Of a stretch of 44,926 nt of DNA, positions 7,842 through 16,412 are shown one piece after another. The notes beneath the pieces were generated by a model. That model had not been told where the DNA came from, did no database searches, and worked only from the letters and a program-made list of their open reading frames with translations. The first letter of the stretch is position 1. Each line of letters begins with the position of its first letter. The stretch lies in assembly GCA_900316055.1 (NCBI GenBank), contig ONBK01000015.1, forward strand, positions 1 through 44,926. Direction: 5' to 3'. This DNA is from an uncultured Bacteroidales bacterium (GTDB lineage: Bacteria > Bacteroidota > Bacteroidia > Bacteroidales > P3). The position numbers and the translations under genes were made by a program.

Positions 7842-9419
7842 TTAACATTTCTTGTGGCGGAAGGCGAGGAACCAGGTGCAGAAGAGGATGCCGGGCAGCG
7901 AGTCGAGGGTGTTCTCGGTGAGGAAGGAGAGGAGTATGATGGTTAACCACAAGGGCATGAATGTGGGAATGTTCGATTGCTTGATTGCAGGAATGCTTGA
8001 GCGCCAGGCGCGGAGGAAGAAGAGGAGGATGAGGGCGAAGCCGAGGAAGCCGAAGAGGGCGATGAGGGTGAGGTATTGGTTGTGGGGGAGGAGTTCGCGT
8101 TGCAGCATGGGGGAGTTCATGGCGACGAACTGGGTGTGCATCTCGTTGCTGAGGTCTCCGGTGCCGGTACCTATCCAGGGATGCTCACGGATGACCCGCC
8201 ACGCGCAGTTCCACAACTCGAGGCGCTGCAGCATGGTGAATCCTATGACAGCCTGATAGCAGCGGTAGTTCTCTATCTCGAAGAGGGTGACATAGAGCAT
8301 TTTCTTGAGGGGGAAACCATGCTCGTAGACGGGGTTGGCGACCCCGCGGGCAATTTCCTCGACCTGGGCATCGGTGAGGGCGGCAATGCCGGAGCTGTCC
8401 TTGGGCAGCCCGAGGGCGTTGAGGTAGCGGATGAGCGCGGACTCGACGGGATGGCCTGAGGCGGTGAGGCTGTCGAGGGACACGGGGCTGCGTCGGGGCC
8501 ATTCGCTCGCAAGCTCCTCGTGGCAGATATAGTTGTTGACATAGTTGCCGTTTTCGATGAATCCGTCCTGCTGGTGTTTGTAGGGGCGTCCGTTGGCGGT
8601 GTATTCGCGCAGGGGCTGGGAGGCGAGGGGGTCAAGGGAATAGTAGGAGCGGCAGCCGAGGACAATCATCACGGTGACGAGGGTGGCTCCGAGGAGCCAA
8701 AGGGTGAGCCAACGGAGACGGCGATTCTTTCTTGTCGGCGAATGGGTTGCCGGCATCATCAGGATGGCGACGAGGGAGGCGACGGCGAGGATGACAAAGG
8801 CGGTGTAGGACTGGAGGAGCAGGAGGATGAAGAGGAACCAGAGGATGAGGAGGAGTTTGAAGAATGAGGAATGAGGAATGAAAAATGAAGAATGGGTTGT
8901 GTGTGACGTTCGGGTACGTGCGCTAGCCACTAACAAAAAGATGACCATGCAGATGTTGAGGGAGAAGCGGATATGGGAGATGTAGGTAACGATTTCTCGG
9001 TGGGGAAGGTCGGGGATGGTGAGCCAGCGGATGAAGCCGATGACGGTGACGACGAAGACGGTGAGTCCGTAGAAGTTGAGGATGAAACGGCGCGTGTTGC
9101 CTTCGGGGGGCTGGGTGGTGAGCAGCACCAAGGGTACCGCCATCAGGGGCAGCATATCCACGATGTTGAGCAGGCCGGTGGTGAGGTCGGAGCTCCAGAG
9201 GAGCGCTACGACATGCAGGAGGAAGAGGACGGCGAAGGCCTGCAGGAGGCGGCTTTCGCGGGCCATCTTCCACTTCTCCTGCCAGCGGCCTTCAAGGAGC
9301 CAGTTGGCGAACAGGAGCGGCCACACGACGTTGGAGAGCCCCACGGTGGTGACCATGCAGCCTCCCAAAAGGGTGAGCAGCACCAGGTAGATGCGTCTAT
9401 GGATAACGGCCCTTTTCAA
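7842..9419 (-). CDS. O-antigen ligase / polymerase family membrane protein
   Basis: 525 residues with about 11-12 hydrophobic helices. A large periplasmic loop carries the Wzy_C-type signature near its end (WIGTGTGDLSNEM...LPHNQYLTLIALFGFLG). The family joins polysaccharide to lipid A-core (WaaL) or polymerises repeat units (Wzy); sequence alone does not decide which. The start codon is TTG at 9419, overlapping the TGA of the S41 protease gene (TTGA), so translation is probably coupled. The next in-frame ATG is 21 codons in and would cut helix 1. Two repeat-encoded stretches are present: HSSFFIPHSSFFK between helices and SIPAIKQSNIPTF near the C-terminus. Confidence 0.85.
   Translation of the reverse strand: MKRAVIHRRIYLVLLTLLGGCMVTTVGLSNVVWPLLFANWLLEGRWQEKWKMARESRLLQAFAVLFLLHVVALLWSSDLTTGLLNIVDMLPLMAVPLVLLTTQPPEGNTRRFILNFYGLTVFVVTVIGFIRWLTIPDLPHREIVTYISHIRFSLNICMVIFLLVASARTRTSHTTHSSFFIPHSSFFKLLLILWFLFILLLLQSYTAFVILAVASLVAILMMPATHSPTRKNRRLRWLTLWLLGATLVTVMIVLGCRSYYSLDPLASQPLREYTANGRPYKHQQDGFIENGNYVNNYICHEELASEWPRRSPVSLDSLTASGHPVESALIRYLNALGLPKDSSGIAALTDAQVEEIARGVANPVYEHGFPLKKMLYVTLFEIENYRCYQAVIGFTMLQRLELWNCAWRVIREHPWIGTGTGDLSNEMHTQFVAMNSPMLQRELLPHNQYLTLIALFGFLGFALILLFFLRAWRSSIPAIKQSNIPTFMPLWLTIILLSFLTENTLDSLPGILFCTWFLAFRHKKC
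7959..8000. repeat. GATTGCTTGATTGC / GGAATG tract in the O-antigen ligase gene
   Basis: On the minus strand, units like CAATCAAGCAATCGAACATTCC encode SIPAIKQSNIPTF. A similar TTGATTGTTTGATTGC run lies in the nusA-rimP gap (36137-36163). Confidence 0.7.
8859..8895. repeat. GAATGAG(G/A) tandem tract in the O-antigen ligase gene
   Basis: Five degenerate copies of a 7-base unit (GAATGAG) are read on the minus strand as HSSFFIPHSSFFK, inside a polytopic membrane protein. Confidence 0.8.
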
Positions 9420-11038
9420 TTATTTTTTTTAAGTTCGGTGACGGCGCGAAGGACGACGGGGTCGGTCTTGAGAGCTCCCTGGAGGCGTCCTTCGTCGTAG
9501 TAGTAGCGGGTGAGGATTTCGGCTTTGAGCATGTCGCAGATTTCGTCGCGGTGTTTGGTGAGGTCACCCTCTTTCTCGCTGGCCAGCCGCTGCTCCATCT
9601 CTTTGAGTTGTTGCTCGATGGCGGAGTCGTATTTCTCCTGTTTGGCGATGTCGCGTAACTGCTTGATGTAGCGTTCTGTGGTGGTGGAGTAGGTGAGGCT
9701 GTGCTCTTTGAGGAAGCGGCAGAAGTCGGTGTAGATTTCGTCTGTGATTTCGAACTCGGCAGCGGGGGCTATGCTCTCGTGGCTGCGGTAGAAGCGGGTG
9801 GCGTAGTCGAAGATGAGGAATTTCTGGGTGAGGGCGATGGCGATATTGGACATATATTCGGGTTCGATTTCGATGTCGGGCTCGATACCGAAGCCGTCGT
9901 AGACGGTGCGGCCAGACTTGGTCTTGAAGGCGGTTTTGAGGGAGTCGGGAACCTTGATGGCGCGGCCGTTCTCGTCGCGGTGGCTGTAGTCGATGGCTTG
10001 GATGCAGCGGCCGGAGGGGATGTAGTATTTGGAGACGGTGACCTTCATCTGGCTGTTGTAGGGCATAGGCAGGATGTTCTGCACGAGACCCTTGCCGAAG
10101 CTGCGCTGCCCGATGATGACGGCGCGGTCGAGATCCTGCAGGGAGCCGCTGACAATCTCGCTGGCAGAAGCCGAGGAACCGTCGATGATGACGGCGAGGG
10201 GTATCTCGGTGTCTTCGGGTTGCAGGCGTGTGAGACTCTTCATGTTCTTCGCGGCAATCTTGCCTTTGGTCTCAACGACGAGGGTGCCGCGCGGCACCCA
10301 GATATTGACGATGTCGACAGCCTCGTTCATGAGTCCGCCTCCATTGCCGCGGAGGTCGAGGATGACACCTTTCATCGAGGGGTTCTCTTTCTTTAGCTTG
10401 ACGAAAGCTTCGCGGACATTCTTGGCAGCATCGGCGGTGAACTCGTCGAGCTTGATGTATCCGACGTTTCCGTCGCCCACATAGCCCGAATAGGGCACAT
10501 TGGGTAGCTTGATGGCGCGGCGGGTGAGGGTGCGCTCGAACTCCTTGCCCTCCCTCTCGAGGCGCAGGGTCACGGAGGTGCCTGCCTGGCCACGCATGGC
10601 GGAGCTGACATCGGCGGTGGTTTTGCCCTTGGTGCTCTCGCCGCCGACGGCGAGGATGCGGTCGCCGGCCTTGAGGCCTGCCTCATCGGCGGGAAGACCC
10701 TTGTAGGGCTCGGAGATGAGGATGCTGTCGCCACGCTGCATGATGAGGGCGCCCACGCCGCCATATTCGCCGAGGAGTTGTAACTTCACGTCCTCGATGT
10801 CGCTCTCGGGGAAGTAGTTGGTGTAGGGGTCGAGGGAGGAAAGCATGGCATCGATAGCCACCTTGATGGTCTTTCCGGGGTCGACATCATCGACATAGTT
10901 GAGGTTGAGGTTCTTGTAGACCGAGGAGAAAATCTCGAGGTTTTTGGCGATTTCGAATCCGCGGTCGGTGGTTTGTGTGCGGAGGGGTCCGATGAGTCCG
11001 ACTAATCCGATGAGTCCGACTACTATTTTCTTTATCAT
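9416..11038 (-). CDS. S41 family C-terminal processing protease (Ctp/Tsp type)
   Basis: 540 residues: signal peptide (1-21), helical N-terminus, PDZ domain (about 88-165) and S41 catalytic core. The Ser nucleophile lies in the SSASASE motif (288-294), with the paired Lys in GQRSFGKGLVQ (K316). ILDLRGNGGG (227-234) is the family's core strand. Ctp proteases cut proteins from their C-termini in the periplasm. The ATG overlaps the stop of the antiporter gene (ATGA), and its TGA overlaps the TTG of the ligase gene, so the three form one operon. Odd: the hydrophobic core of the signal peptide (VVGLIGLVGLIG) is encoded by two near-identical 18-base units. Confidence 0.95.
   Translation of the reverse strand: MIKKIVVGLIGLVGLIGPLRTQTTDRGFEIAKNLEIFSSVYKNLNLNYVDDVDPGKTIKVAIDAMLSSLDPYTNYFPESDIEDVKLQLLGEYGGVGALIMQRGDSILISEPYKGLPADEAGLKAGDRILAVGGESTKGKTTADVSSAMRGQAGTSVTLRLEREGKEFERTLTRRAIKLPNVPYSGYVGDGNVGYIKLDEFTADAAKNVREAFVKLKKENPSMKGVILDLRGNGGGLMNEAVDIVNIWVPRGTLVVETKGKIAAKNMKSLTRLQPEDTEIPLAVIIDGSSASASEIVSGSLQDLDRAVIIGQRSFGKGLVQNILPMPYNSQMKVTVSKYYIPSGRCIQAIDYSHRDENGRAIKVPDSLKTAFKTKSGRTVYDGFGIEPDIEIEPEYMSNIAIALTQKFLIFDYATRFYRSHESIAPAAEFEITDEIYTDFCRFLKEHSLTYSTTTERYIKQLRDIAKQEKYDSAIEQQLKEMEQRLASEKEGDLTKHRDEICDMLKAEILTRYYYDEGRLQGALKTDPVVLRAVTELKKNN
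10988..11023. repeat. Two tandem 18-base units encoding the S41 signal-peptide core
   Basis: TCCGATGAGTCCGACTAA is followed at once by a copy with one base changed. On the minus strand these encode VVGLIG-LVGLIG. Inside each unit a shorter TCCGA(T/C) sub-repeat is visible. Confidence 0.9.
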
Positions 11039-13293
11039 ATCTTTACAAGTTTGTTTTCAAATCCTTTGAGGGTGAGGTCGCCTTCGGGGGAGACGAACCA
11101 GAGGATGTCGCCGGCGAGGAAAATCTCGTCGCGGCTGGGGTTGACGATTTTTTGGCCACCCCGCTCGATGGCAATGACGATGGCACGTTGCTTGGAGAGT
11201 GTGGAATAGCGAACTTCCACGCCGCAGAGGGGCCCGTGGGCGTCGACATGATAGCGGTACATGTGGAGTTCGTGGTCGGAGTGGTCGTGGATGAGTATTT
11301 CGGGTTCCACCTCGATGACGGGTCTCACTTTCGCCACCTCCTCTTCGGTACCGATGACGGTGAGGATGTCACAGGGCATGAGTATTTCTTCACGTCCCGG
11401 GAGGTCGATGATTTGGCCGGCGCGCTCGATGGTGACGATATTGGCTCCATAGCGTTCGCGCAGCTGTCCGTCGGCGAGGGTCTTGCCGGCGAGGGGAGAA
11501 TACTGGGTCACTTGGAGACGCTCCATGGCGAACTCGTCCTCCATCGCCGTGGGGATGTGGAATGAGTTCTGTGCCTGCCGCTGGTTGAAGTTGCTGAAGA
11601 AACGGTCCTCGATTTGTGCGTAGAAGCCGTTGGCGCGACGCGAATAGAGTACCGCCAGCATCACCATCACGGCGATGACCAAGAGAAAACCGATGGCGAG
11701 ACTGAAATAGCTTCCTACCACCAGTCCGACGAAGAAGAGTGCAATGAAGTAGCGCAGTATCAGCAGCGGAATGACAACCACCTGGGAGTGGTGCCAGGTC
11801 TCGAACATTTTCTTGATTCGTTCTTTGTTGACATTCTTTACCGCCACAGCCCAGAGGAAAGGAGACATGAGCACGAGGGTGGCTCCCATGCCGGTGAGGC
11901 GGCTCCAAATCTGCGGGATACCGGCTTTGGCGAAGATATCGTCCAAGAGAGGCTTCAGCAGCGAGGAGGAGAGGAGGGCGATGACGGCGAGGATGACGCC
12001 GTGGATGAAGATATTGGTGAGCTGCTTGCGCAGGTACCTGCGCATGGTGGCTTTGTTGCCGCTGTCGCGGTTGGCATGTTCGCAGTATTGGTTCAGCCGG
12101 TGCTTCAACTTGGCGGGGATGCGGGGTTCGAGCCAACCATAAAAGGGTAGCGCCCCCTTGATCATGTAGGGGGTGACGAAGGTGGTGAGGATGGAGACGG
12201 AGACGATGATGGGGTAGAGGTTCTTGTCGAAGCCGTCGATGGTCATACCGAGGGCGGCGATGATGAAGGAGAACTCGCCTATCTGGCAGAAGCAGAAGCC
12301 GCTCTGTACGGCGGTCTTCAGCGGTCGGCCGCTGAGGGTGACACCGATGGTGGCCGAGAGGCTCTTGAAGATGATGACCGTGAGGGCGATGATGAGGATG
12401 GTAAGCCAGTGCTCCACAAGCACGGAGGGCTCGATGAGCATACCCACAGAGACGAAGAAGACGGCTCCGAAGAGGTTTTTCAGAGGGGTCACCAGCCGAT
12501 GGATGACATCGGCCTCGATGGTCTCGCTGAGGATGGCGCCCATCACGAAGGCTCCTAAAGCGGTGGAGAAGCCGGCGTTGGCGGCCAGCACCACCATACC
12601 GAAGCAGAGACCCACGGCGAGGATGAGGAGTGTCTCTTCGCTCATGTAGCGACGCATCCAACGCAGGAAGGTGGGGATGAGGTAGATGCCGAAGACGAAC
12701 CAGGCCACAAGGAAGAATCCCAACTTGACCATCTGGCCCGCAAGGGCACCGCCGTCGAAGCTTTTGCTGACACTCACGGTGCCAAGAACCACGAGTAGCA
12801 ACACCGCCACAAGGTCTTCCACCACAAGCACCGCCGTTACCGTGGAAGTGAACTTCTGCTGCTTGAGTTTCATGTCGTCGAAACTCTTGATAATGATGCT
12901 GGTGGAAGAGATAGAGAGCATGCAGCCGAGGAAGGTACACTCCATGGAACCCAGGCCCAGGAGTTTACCTACGGAACTTCCGATAAGGAACATGATAGCC
13001 AGTTCGGTGAGTGCCGTGATGGCTCCTGTGGCCCCTACTTTCTTCAGCTTTTTGATGCTGAATTCAAGTCCCAGACCGAACATCAGGAAGACGATGCCGA
13101 TGTCGCTCCAGACGTGGATGTTGGTGGCGTCGGTGATGGCTGGGAACCACGGGAAATAGGGACCGATGAAGAAACCTGCCAAAATGTATCCGAGCACCAG
13201 CGGCTGTTTCAACCACTTGAACACCACCGTGATGACTCCAGCGGCGACCAGTATTATCGCCAAGTCCATGAATATCGCGGGCAAGCCTTCCAT
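11035..13293 (-). CDS. CPA2-family cation:proton antiporter with two TrkA-C domains
   Basis: 752 residues. An N-terminal Na+/H+ exchanger domain of about 12-13 helices (to about 385) contains family motifs such as LGYILAGFFIGP and FLMFGLGLEFS. A second membrane portion with about four helices (about 420-560) follows. Two cytoplasmic RCK_C/TrkA-C ligand-binding domains (about 610-675 and 680-750) end in ILTVIGTEEEV and ILWFVSPEGD. No TrkA-N nucleotide-binding domain is seen between them. Such Kef/GerN-like proteins exchange K+ or Na+ for H+, and the TrkA-C domains probably gate transport in response to a small ligand. It is the first gene of an operon with the S41 protease and O-antigen ligase (four-base overlaps). 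Confidence 0.92.
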   Translation of the reverse strand: MEGLPAIFMDLAIILVAAGVITVVFKWLKQPLVLGYILAGFFIGPYFPWFPAITDATNIHVWSDIGIVFLMFGLGLEFSIKKLKKVGATGAITALTELAIMFLIGSSVGKLLGLGSMECTFLGCMLSISSTSIIIKSFDDMKLKQQKFTSTVTAVLVVEDLVAVLLLVVLGTVSVSKSFDGGALAGQMVKLGFFLVAWFVFGIYLIPTFLRWMRRYMSEETLLILAVGLCFGMVVLAANAGFSTALGAFVMGAILSETIEADVIHRLVTPLKNLFGAVFFVSVGMLIEPSVLVEHWLTILIIALTVIIFKSLSATIGVTLSGRPLKTAVQSGFCFCQIGEFSFIIAALGMTIDGFDKNLYPIIVSVSILTTFVTPYMIKGALPFYGWLEPRIPAKLKHRLNQYCEHANRDSGNKATMRRYLRKQLTNIFIHGVILAVIALLSSSLLKPLLDDIFAKAGIPQIWSRLTGMGATLVLMSPFLWAVAVKNVNKERIKKMFETWHHSQVVVIPLLILRYFIALFFVGLVVGSYFSLAIGFLLVIAVMVMLAVLYSRRANGFYAQIEDRFFSNFNQRQAQNSFHIPTAMEDEFAMERLQVTQYSPLAGKTLADGQLRERYGANIVTIERAGQIIDLPGREEILMPCDILTVIGTEEEVAKVRPVIEVEPEILIHDHSDHELHMYRYHVDAHGPLCGVEVRYSTLSKQRAIVIAIERGGQKIVNPSRDEIFLAGDILWFVSPEGDLTLKGFENKLVKI

Positions 13294-13490
13294 TATGACA
13301 ACAAGTTGATAGGTTGTTATCTTTTCATAACGAAGAATAAGCGACTTTATTGTGACTATTGATAAAACAAATTTTTTTTGAAAAAATAAATGTTAAATTT
13401 AAAAAAATGTTAAAAGTGTGACCCCAAAACGGCACCTCGCCGTCTTTATAGTGAAGGAGAAAAATATTAATCCCCTAAAAAATATCGGAT

Positions 13491-14873
13491 ATGAAGAAAA
13501 AATTTCTATTTTATTTAGCGATGACGCTGAGTATGGCTGAATTTGTCCGAGCACAGGACATTGTCACGTTAACAGGGTTTCTACCGTTGAAAAATGCTGT
13601 GTCAAGGCAGTATACACCGGATCAGAGTATCTACTATTGCGAAGATGAAGCATCGCATTATTTTGTATTATACGGCCTTAACAATCCAAACAGTGTCATT
13701 GTGTCAGAATTCCCCTCCTATCTCGAATTGAAAGATTTCGAAGTGTATGAAGACACGGTTTTTTTCTGTGGTGTATTTCCCCAATCGACCACCCCTTGGG
13801 GATTTGTGGGACAGATTTCCGTGCAGGATTTGTTTTATAATAACGGTCCATACAATATCGGAACATATTTTCAGCTTAATATAGCCCCCTGCCCCCCCAC
13901 AGCCTATATAGCCACCTGTGACCGGATGGATGTGTTCAGGGACAGTGGCTATGTCCATCTGGCCATAGTGGGAGAATTGGAACACAGTTTGTACTATGGC
14001 ACCTCTTTGCGTCGCAGTGCCTTTGACATTTGGTTTGATGGAACTTATTGGCAAGGAAAGGCTCTCTATCAAAAAGAGGAGTACTATAAACCCTGCGATA
14101 TCACATGCACCGAAAACTATGTTGTTGTTTCTGCCTATGATGACGATTTAGATTATAGCGTATTGTTGGTATTTAAAAAGATAACAGGCTATCCGGCTTT
14201 CCCGATAGCCAACAACTCTTTTAGATTACACGACAGACGTTTCGACAACAATATTCTGGTAGAACGATTGTTGGAAGACGATATTGCGGTGTCTCATTAC
14301 TTTTTCGATACAGCTGACAAAATTTACGGAACGGCCGTTCACTATATCAATGACGTTGCTACATTACCATCACCTCCGACCCAATTTTCTTTGCATTATA
14401 TGCACGGTCTAGATGCTCCCATATCAGTGCTTCGTGACATGAGGTATAATTGGGATGCACTTTTGTTATTGCACGATATCAAAGATCCTTTATGGAATTC
14501 ACTCACTTCTACCATTTTTGACTTCGAAGCATACAGCCTTCCCTCAATGATAGCGCAGGCATGGTATGCCAATGATGATGTCAGCCTCTTTTCTGTCGAC
14601 AATCGTGTACAATATCCTTTTTTCACTCTTGGAGGAAATAACAATTCATCTGGTGAACCATTGCTGACGCTGAAGACTTCAAATCTAGGTATATGCTATG
14701 AACCATTATTGATAGATTACATAGATGTCAACATCAAATTTTCTACTGGGGAATTTGAGGAAACGATAAACCCACTTTTACGCCAAAGAATGTATACGTT
14801 CACCCCCAATCCTCAGGTATATGAAATTGAAAATAAATGTGGAGAATTAAAAAAACATAACAGCCATGAATAA
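13491..14873 (+). CDS. Secreted protein of unknown function
   Basis: 460 residues with a signal peptide (MKKKFLFYLAMTLSMAEFVRA, cleavage near AQD). The mature part is rich in aromatic residues and beta strands. I do not recognise a domain, but a propeller-like or surface-protein fold is plausible. The C-terminus contains YTFTPNPQVYEI, which recalls the 'xPNPxxxxV' start of a T9SS sorting domain but stops short, so any sorting domain is degenerate or cut off. The coding sequence is more AT-rich than its neighbours. It ends 8 bases inside the start of the next gene, a T9SS cargo, so the two are translationally linked. The upstream gap (13294-13490) is AT-rich with a small ACGGC/GCCGT hairpin (13429-13443). 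I find no good promoter match. Confidence 0.75.
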   Translation: MKKKFLFYLAMTLSMAEFVRAQDIVTLTGFLPLKNAVSRQYTPDQSIYYCEDEASHYFVLYGLNNPNSVIVSEFPSYLELKDFEVYEDTVFFCGVFPQSTTPWGFVGQISVQDLFYNNGPYNIGTYFQLNIAPCPPTAYIATCDRMDVFRDSGYVHLAIVGELEHSLYYGTSLRRSAFDIWFDGTYWQGKALYQKEEYYKPCDITCTENYVVVSAYDDDLDYSVLLVFKKITGYPAFPIANNSFRLHDRRFDNNILVERLLEDDIAVSHYFFDTADKIYGTAVHYINDVATLPSPPTQFSLHYMHGLDAPISVLRDMRYNWDALLLLHDIKDPLWNSLTSTIFDFEAYSLPSMIAQAWYANDDVSLFSVDNRVQYPFFTLGGNNNSSGEPLLTLKTSNLGICYEPLLIDYIDVNIKFSTGEFEETINPLLRQRMYTFTPNPQVYEIENKCGELKKHNSHE

Positions 14874-16257
14874 AAAATATAAAACCATTATCATTACGGC
14901 AGTGATGCTGTCGTTTATGGGTGGCGCAACAGCACAGAGCCATTATTATCATTTGGTAGGAGACACTGTCGTCGGACGGAGCCCCATCTATTATTATGAC
15001 TGGTGGCCCAACGTCGATTCGTTGGGACATCTTCCTGACAGCGCCATTCAAAGCGATTGGCCTGAGTGGCTATTTAACCTACATACTACCACCGACACAC
15101 TGAAAATAATCGGCATTGCATCCACATTGTCGTATTTGAACATGCAAGACATGGTTCATCCGTATGAAGATTGCGACACCACGATAGACACCAATATGTA
15201 CTACATTTTGTTCGACGCCACCCCTGCAGGCCCTGTGGAATTGGCTCGTGTATGCTGGACAGACGATTATAATACCCACCCCAAGCGTTACATGGCATTA
15301 CCCTTGACCTATTCATCGTCAGCTCCGTATCCGAACGCGAGTGGAAATGATTATTGTCGTCAACTTGTTGACGACATCTATGTTACTTCCCTTAGGGAAT
15401 ATTATTTCGCCAATCCCGTTATTGTAACTGATTCGTTCTATCTGGGTTGGGAAATCAGGCAGCGAGATGCTCATGACCCTGCAATGGCAGAGGCCATTAT
15501 GAGATATCATCATGTGTTTATGGATGCCTCATTGACTAACTTCCATCCCACTGCACCATGTAATCAAAATTTTCCACCCCATAGGCAAATGTACAGAAAC
15601 ACGTTGTTGGGCAGTGATTCTAGTTGGACGTTTAAGATAGACAGCACTACTTATCCCACGATATTCGCTATTATCGAGGTGGACACTGTAGGACTGCCTT
15701 ACGATACTTTGCGCTTTACATGTTCGGTACCAACCTCGCTTAGGGTGATAGCTCGAGACAACTACTTCGCACGCATAGAATGGGTGGACAATAGCGACAA
15801 TGCGGAGTGGATGGTGTCGGTGGTGTCTGCCGGTGGCAATCCTGATGACGGCAGGATGATCATCACTTCCAGCAAGAATGTACTCATCAATGGCCTGAGT
15901 CCCGACACAAGCTATAATGTTTATGTGAAAGGATGGTGCAAAAAAACCATGTGGGAAGGTTGGAGTGAATGGAGTGATTACGTCACCCTCGAGGCTATGC
16001 CCCCCCATGGGATTGCCGTTCCTGTCGGCGAGAGATTCTCGCTCAGCCCCAACCCTGCCAGCGGCACTGTGACGGTGACCACCGAGGCGCAGCAAGGCAC
16101 CTTGACGGTGGTCGATATGCAGGGACGGCAGGTGCTGTCCATGCCCCTCACCGGTAAGGAGACTGTTGTAGACATCCGCGCCCTTGCCGCAGGCACCTAT
16201 ATTGTGAGCCTTAATACCCCCAAAGGTCATTCCTCGCTCAAGCTTACCGTGGAATAA
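14866..16257 (+). CDS. Secreted protein with fibronectin III-like domain and T9SS sorting domain
   Basis: 463 residues: signal peptide (cleavage near TAQS, about 24), an unrecognised aromatic-rich region (25-280), a fibronectin type III-like domain (about 285-378, with GLSPDTSYNVYVKGW), and a type A T9SS C-terminal sorting domain (about 388-463: FSLSPNPASGTVTV ... VVDMQGRQV ... LAAGTYIVSL). The sorting domain sends the protein through the type IX system to the cell surface. The DNA of the sorting domain is markedly more GC-rich than the rest of the gene, suggesting that the two parts have different histories. It overlaps the preceding gene by 8 bases. A hairpin lies 35 bases downstream. Confidence 0.85.
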   Translation: MNKKYKTIIITAVMLSFMGGATAQSHYYHLVGDTVVGRSPIYYYDWWPNVDSLGHLPDSAIQSDWPEWLFNLHTTTDTLKIIGIASTLSYLNMQDMVHPYEDCDTTIDTNMYYILFDATPAGPVELARVCWTDDYNTHPKRYMALPLTYSSSAPYPNASGNDYCRQLVDDIYVTSLREYYFANPVIVTDSFYLGWEIRQRDAHDPAMAEAIMRYHHVFMDASLTNFHPTAPCNQNFPPHRQMYRNTLLGSDSSWTFKIDSTTYPTIFAIIEVDTVGLPYDTLRFTCSVPTSLRVIARDNYFARIEWVDNSDNAEWMVSVVSAGGNPDDGRMIITSSKNVLINGLSPDTSYNVYVKGWCKKTMWEGWSEWSDYVTLEAMPPHGIAVPVGERFSLSPNPASGTVTVTTEAQQGTLTVVDMQGRQVLSMPLTGKETVVDIRALAAGTYIVSLNTPKGHSSLKLTVE

Positions 16258-16291
16258 GTAAGGGGGAATATTACGTGTTATTATTTGAGGG

Positions 16292-16327
16292 TTGCACACC
16301 TGCTGGTCATGCTCGGCGGGTGTGCAA
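16292..16327 (+). terminator. Hairpin behind the T9SS cargo gene, probable terminator
   Basis: A 12-bp stem with one G-U pair (TTGCACACCTGC / GCGGGTGTGCAA). It is followed by TGTTGTGTTATT, T-rich but not a clean T run. Its position between the cargo gene and the holB promoter fits a terminator. Confidence 0.5.
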
Positions 16328-16360
16328 TGTTGTGTTATTATCGGTGTTAAGAAAATGTTT

Positions 16361-16392
16361 TTTAAATAATATAAAATATATTCGTATATTTG
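16361..16392 (+). promoter_or_regulatory. Promoter of the holB-ricT-gldH-PBP operon
   Basis: TATATTTG (16385-16392) is a full match to TAnnTTTG. A TTTA at 16361-16364 is the best upstream box, at 20 bases. The start codon follows 20 bases later. Confidence 0.7.
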
Positions 16393-16412
16393 CAAATTTA
16401 ATGTGAAGAAGT

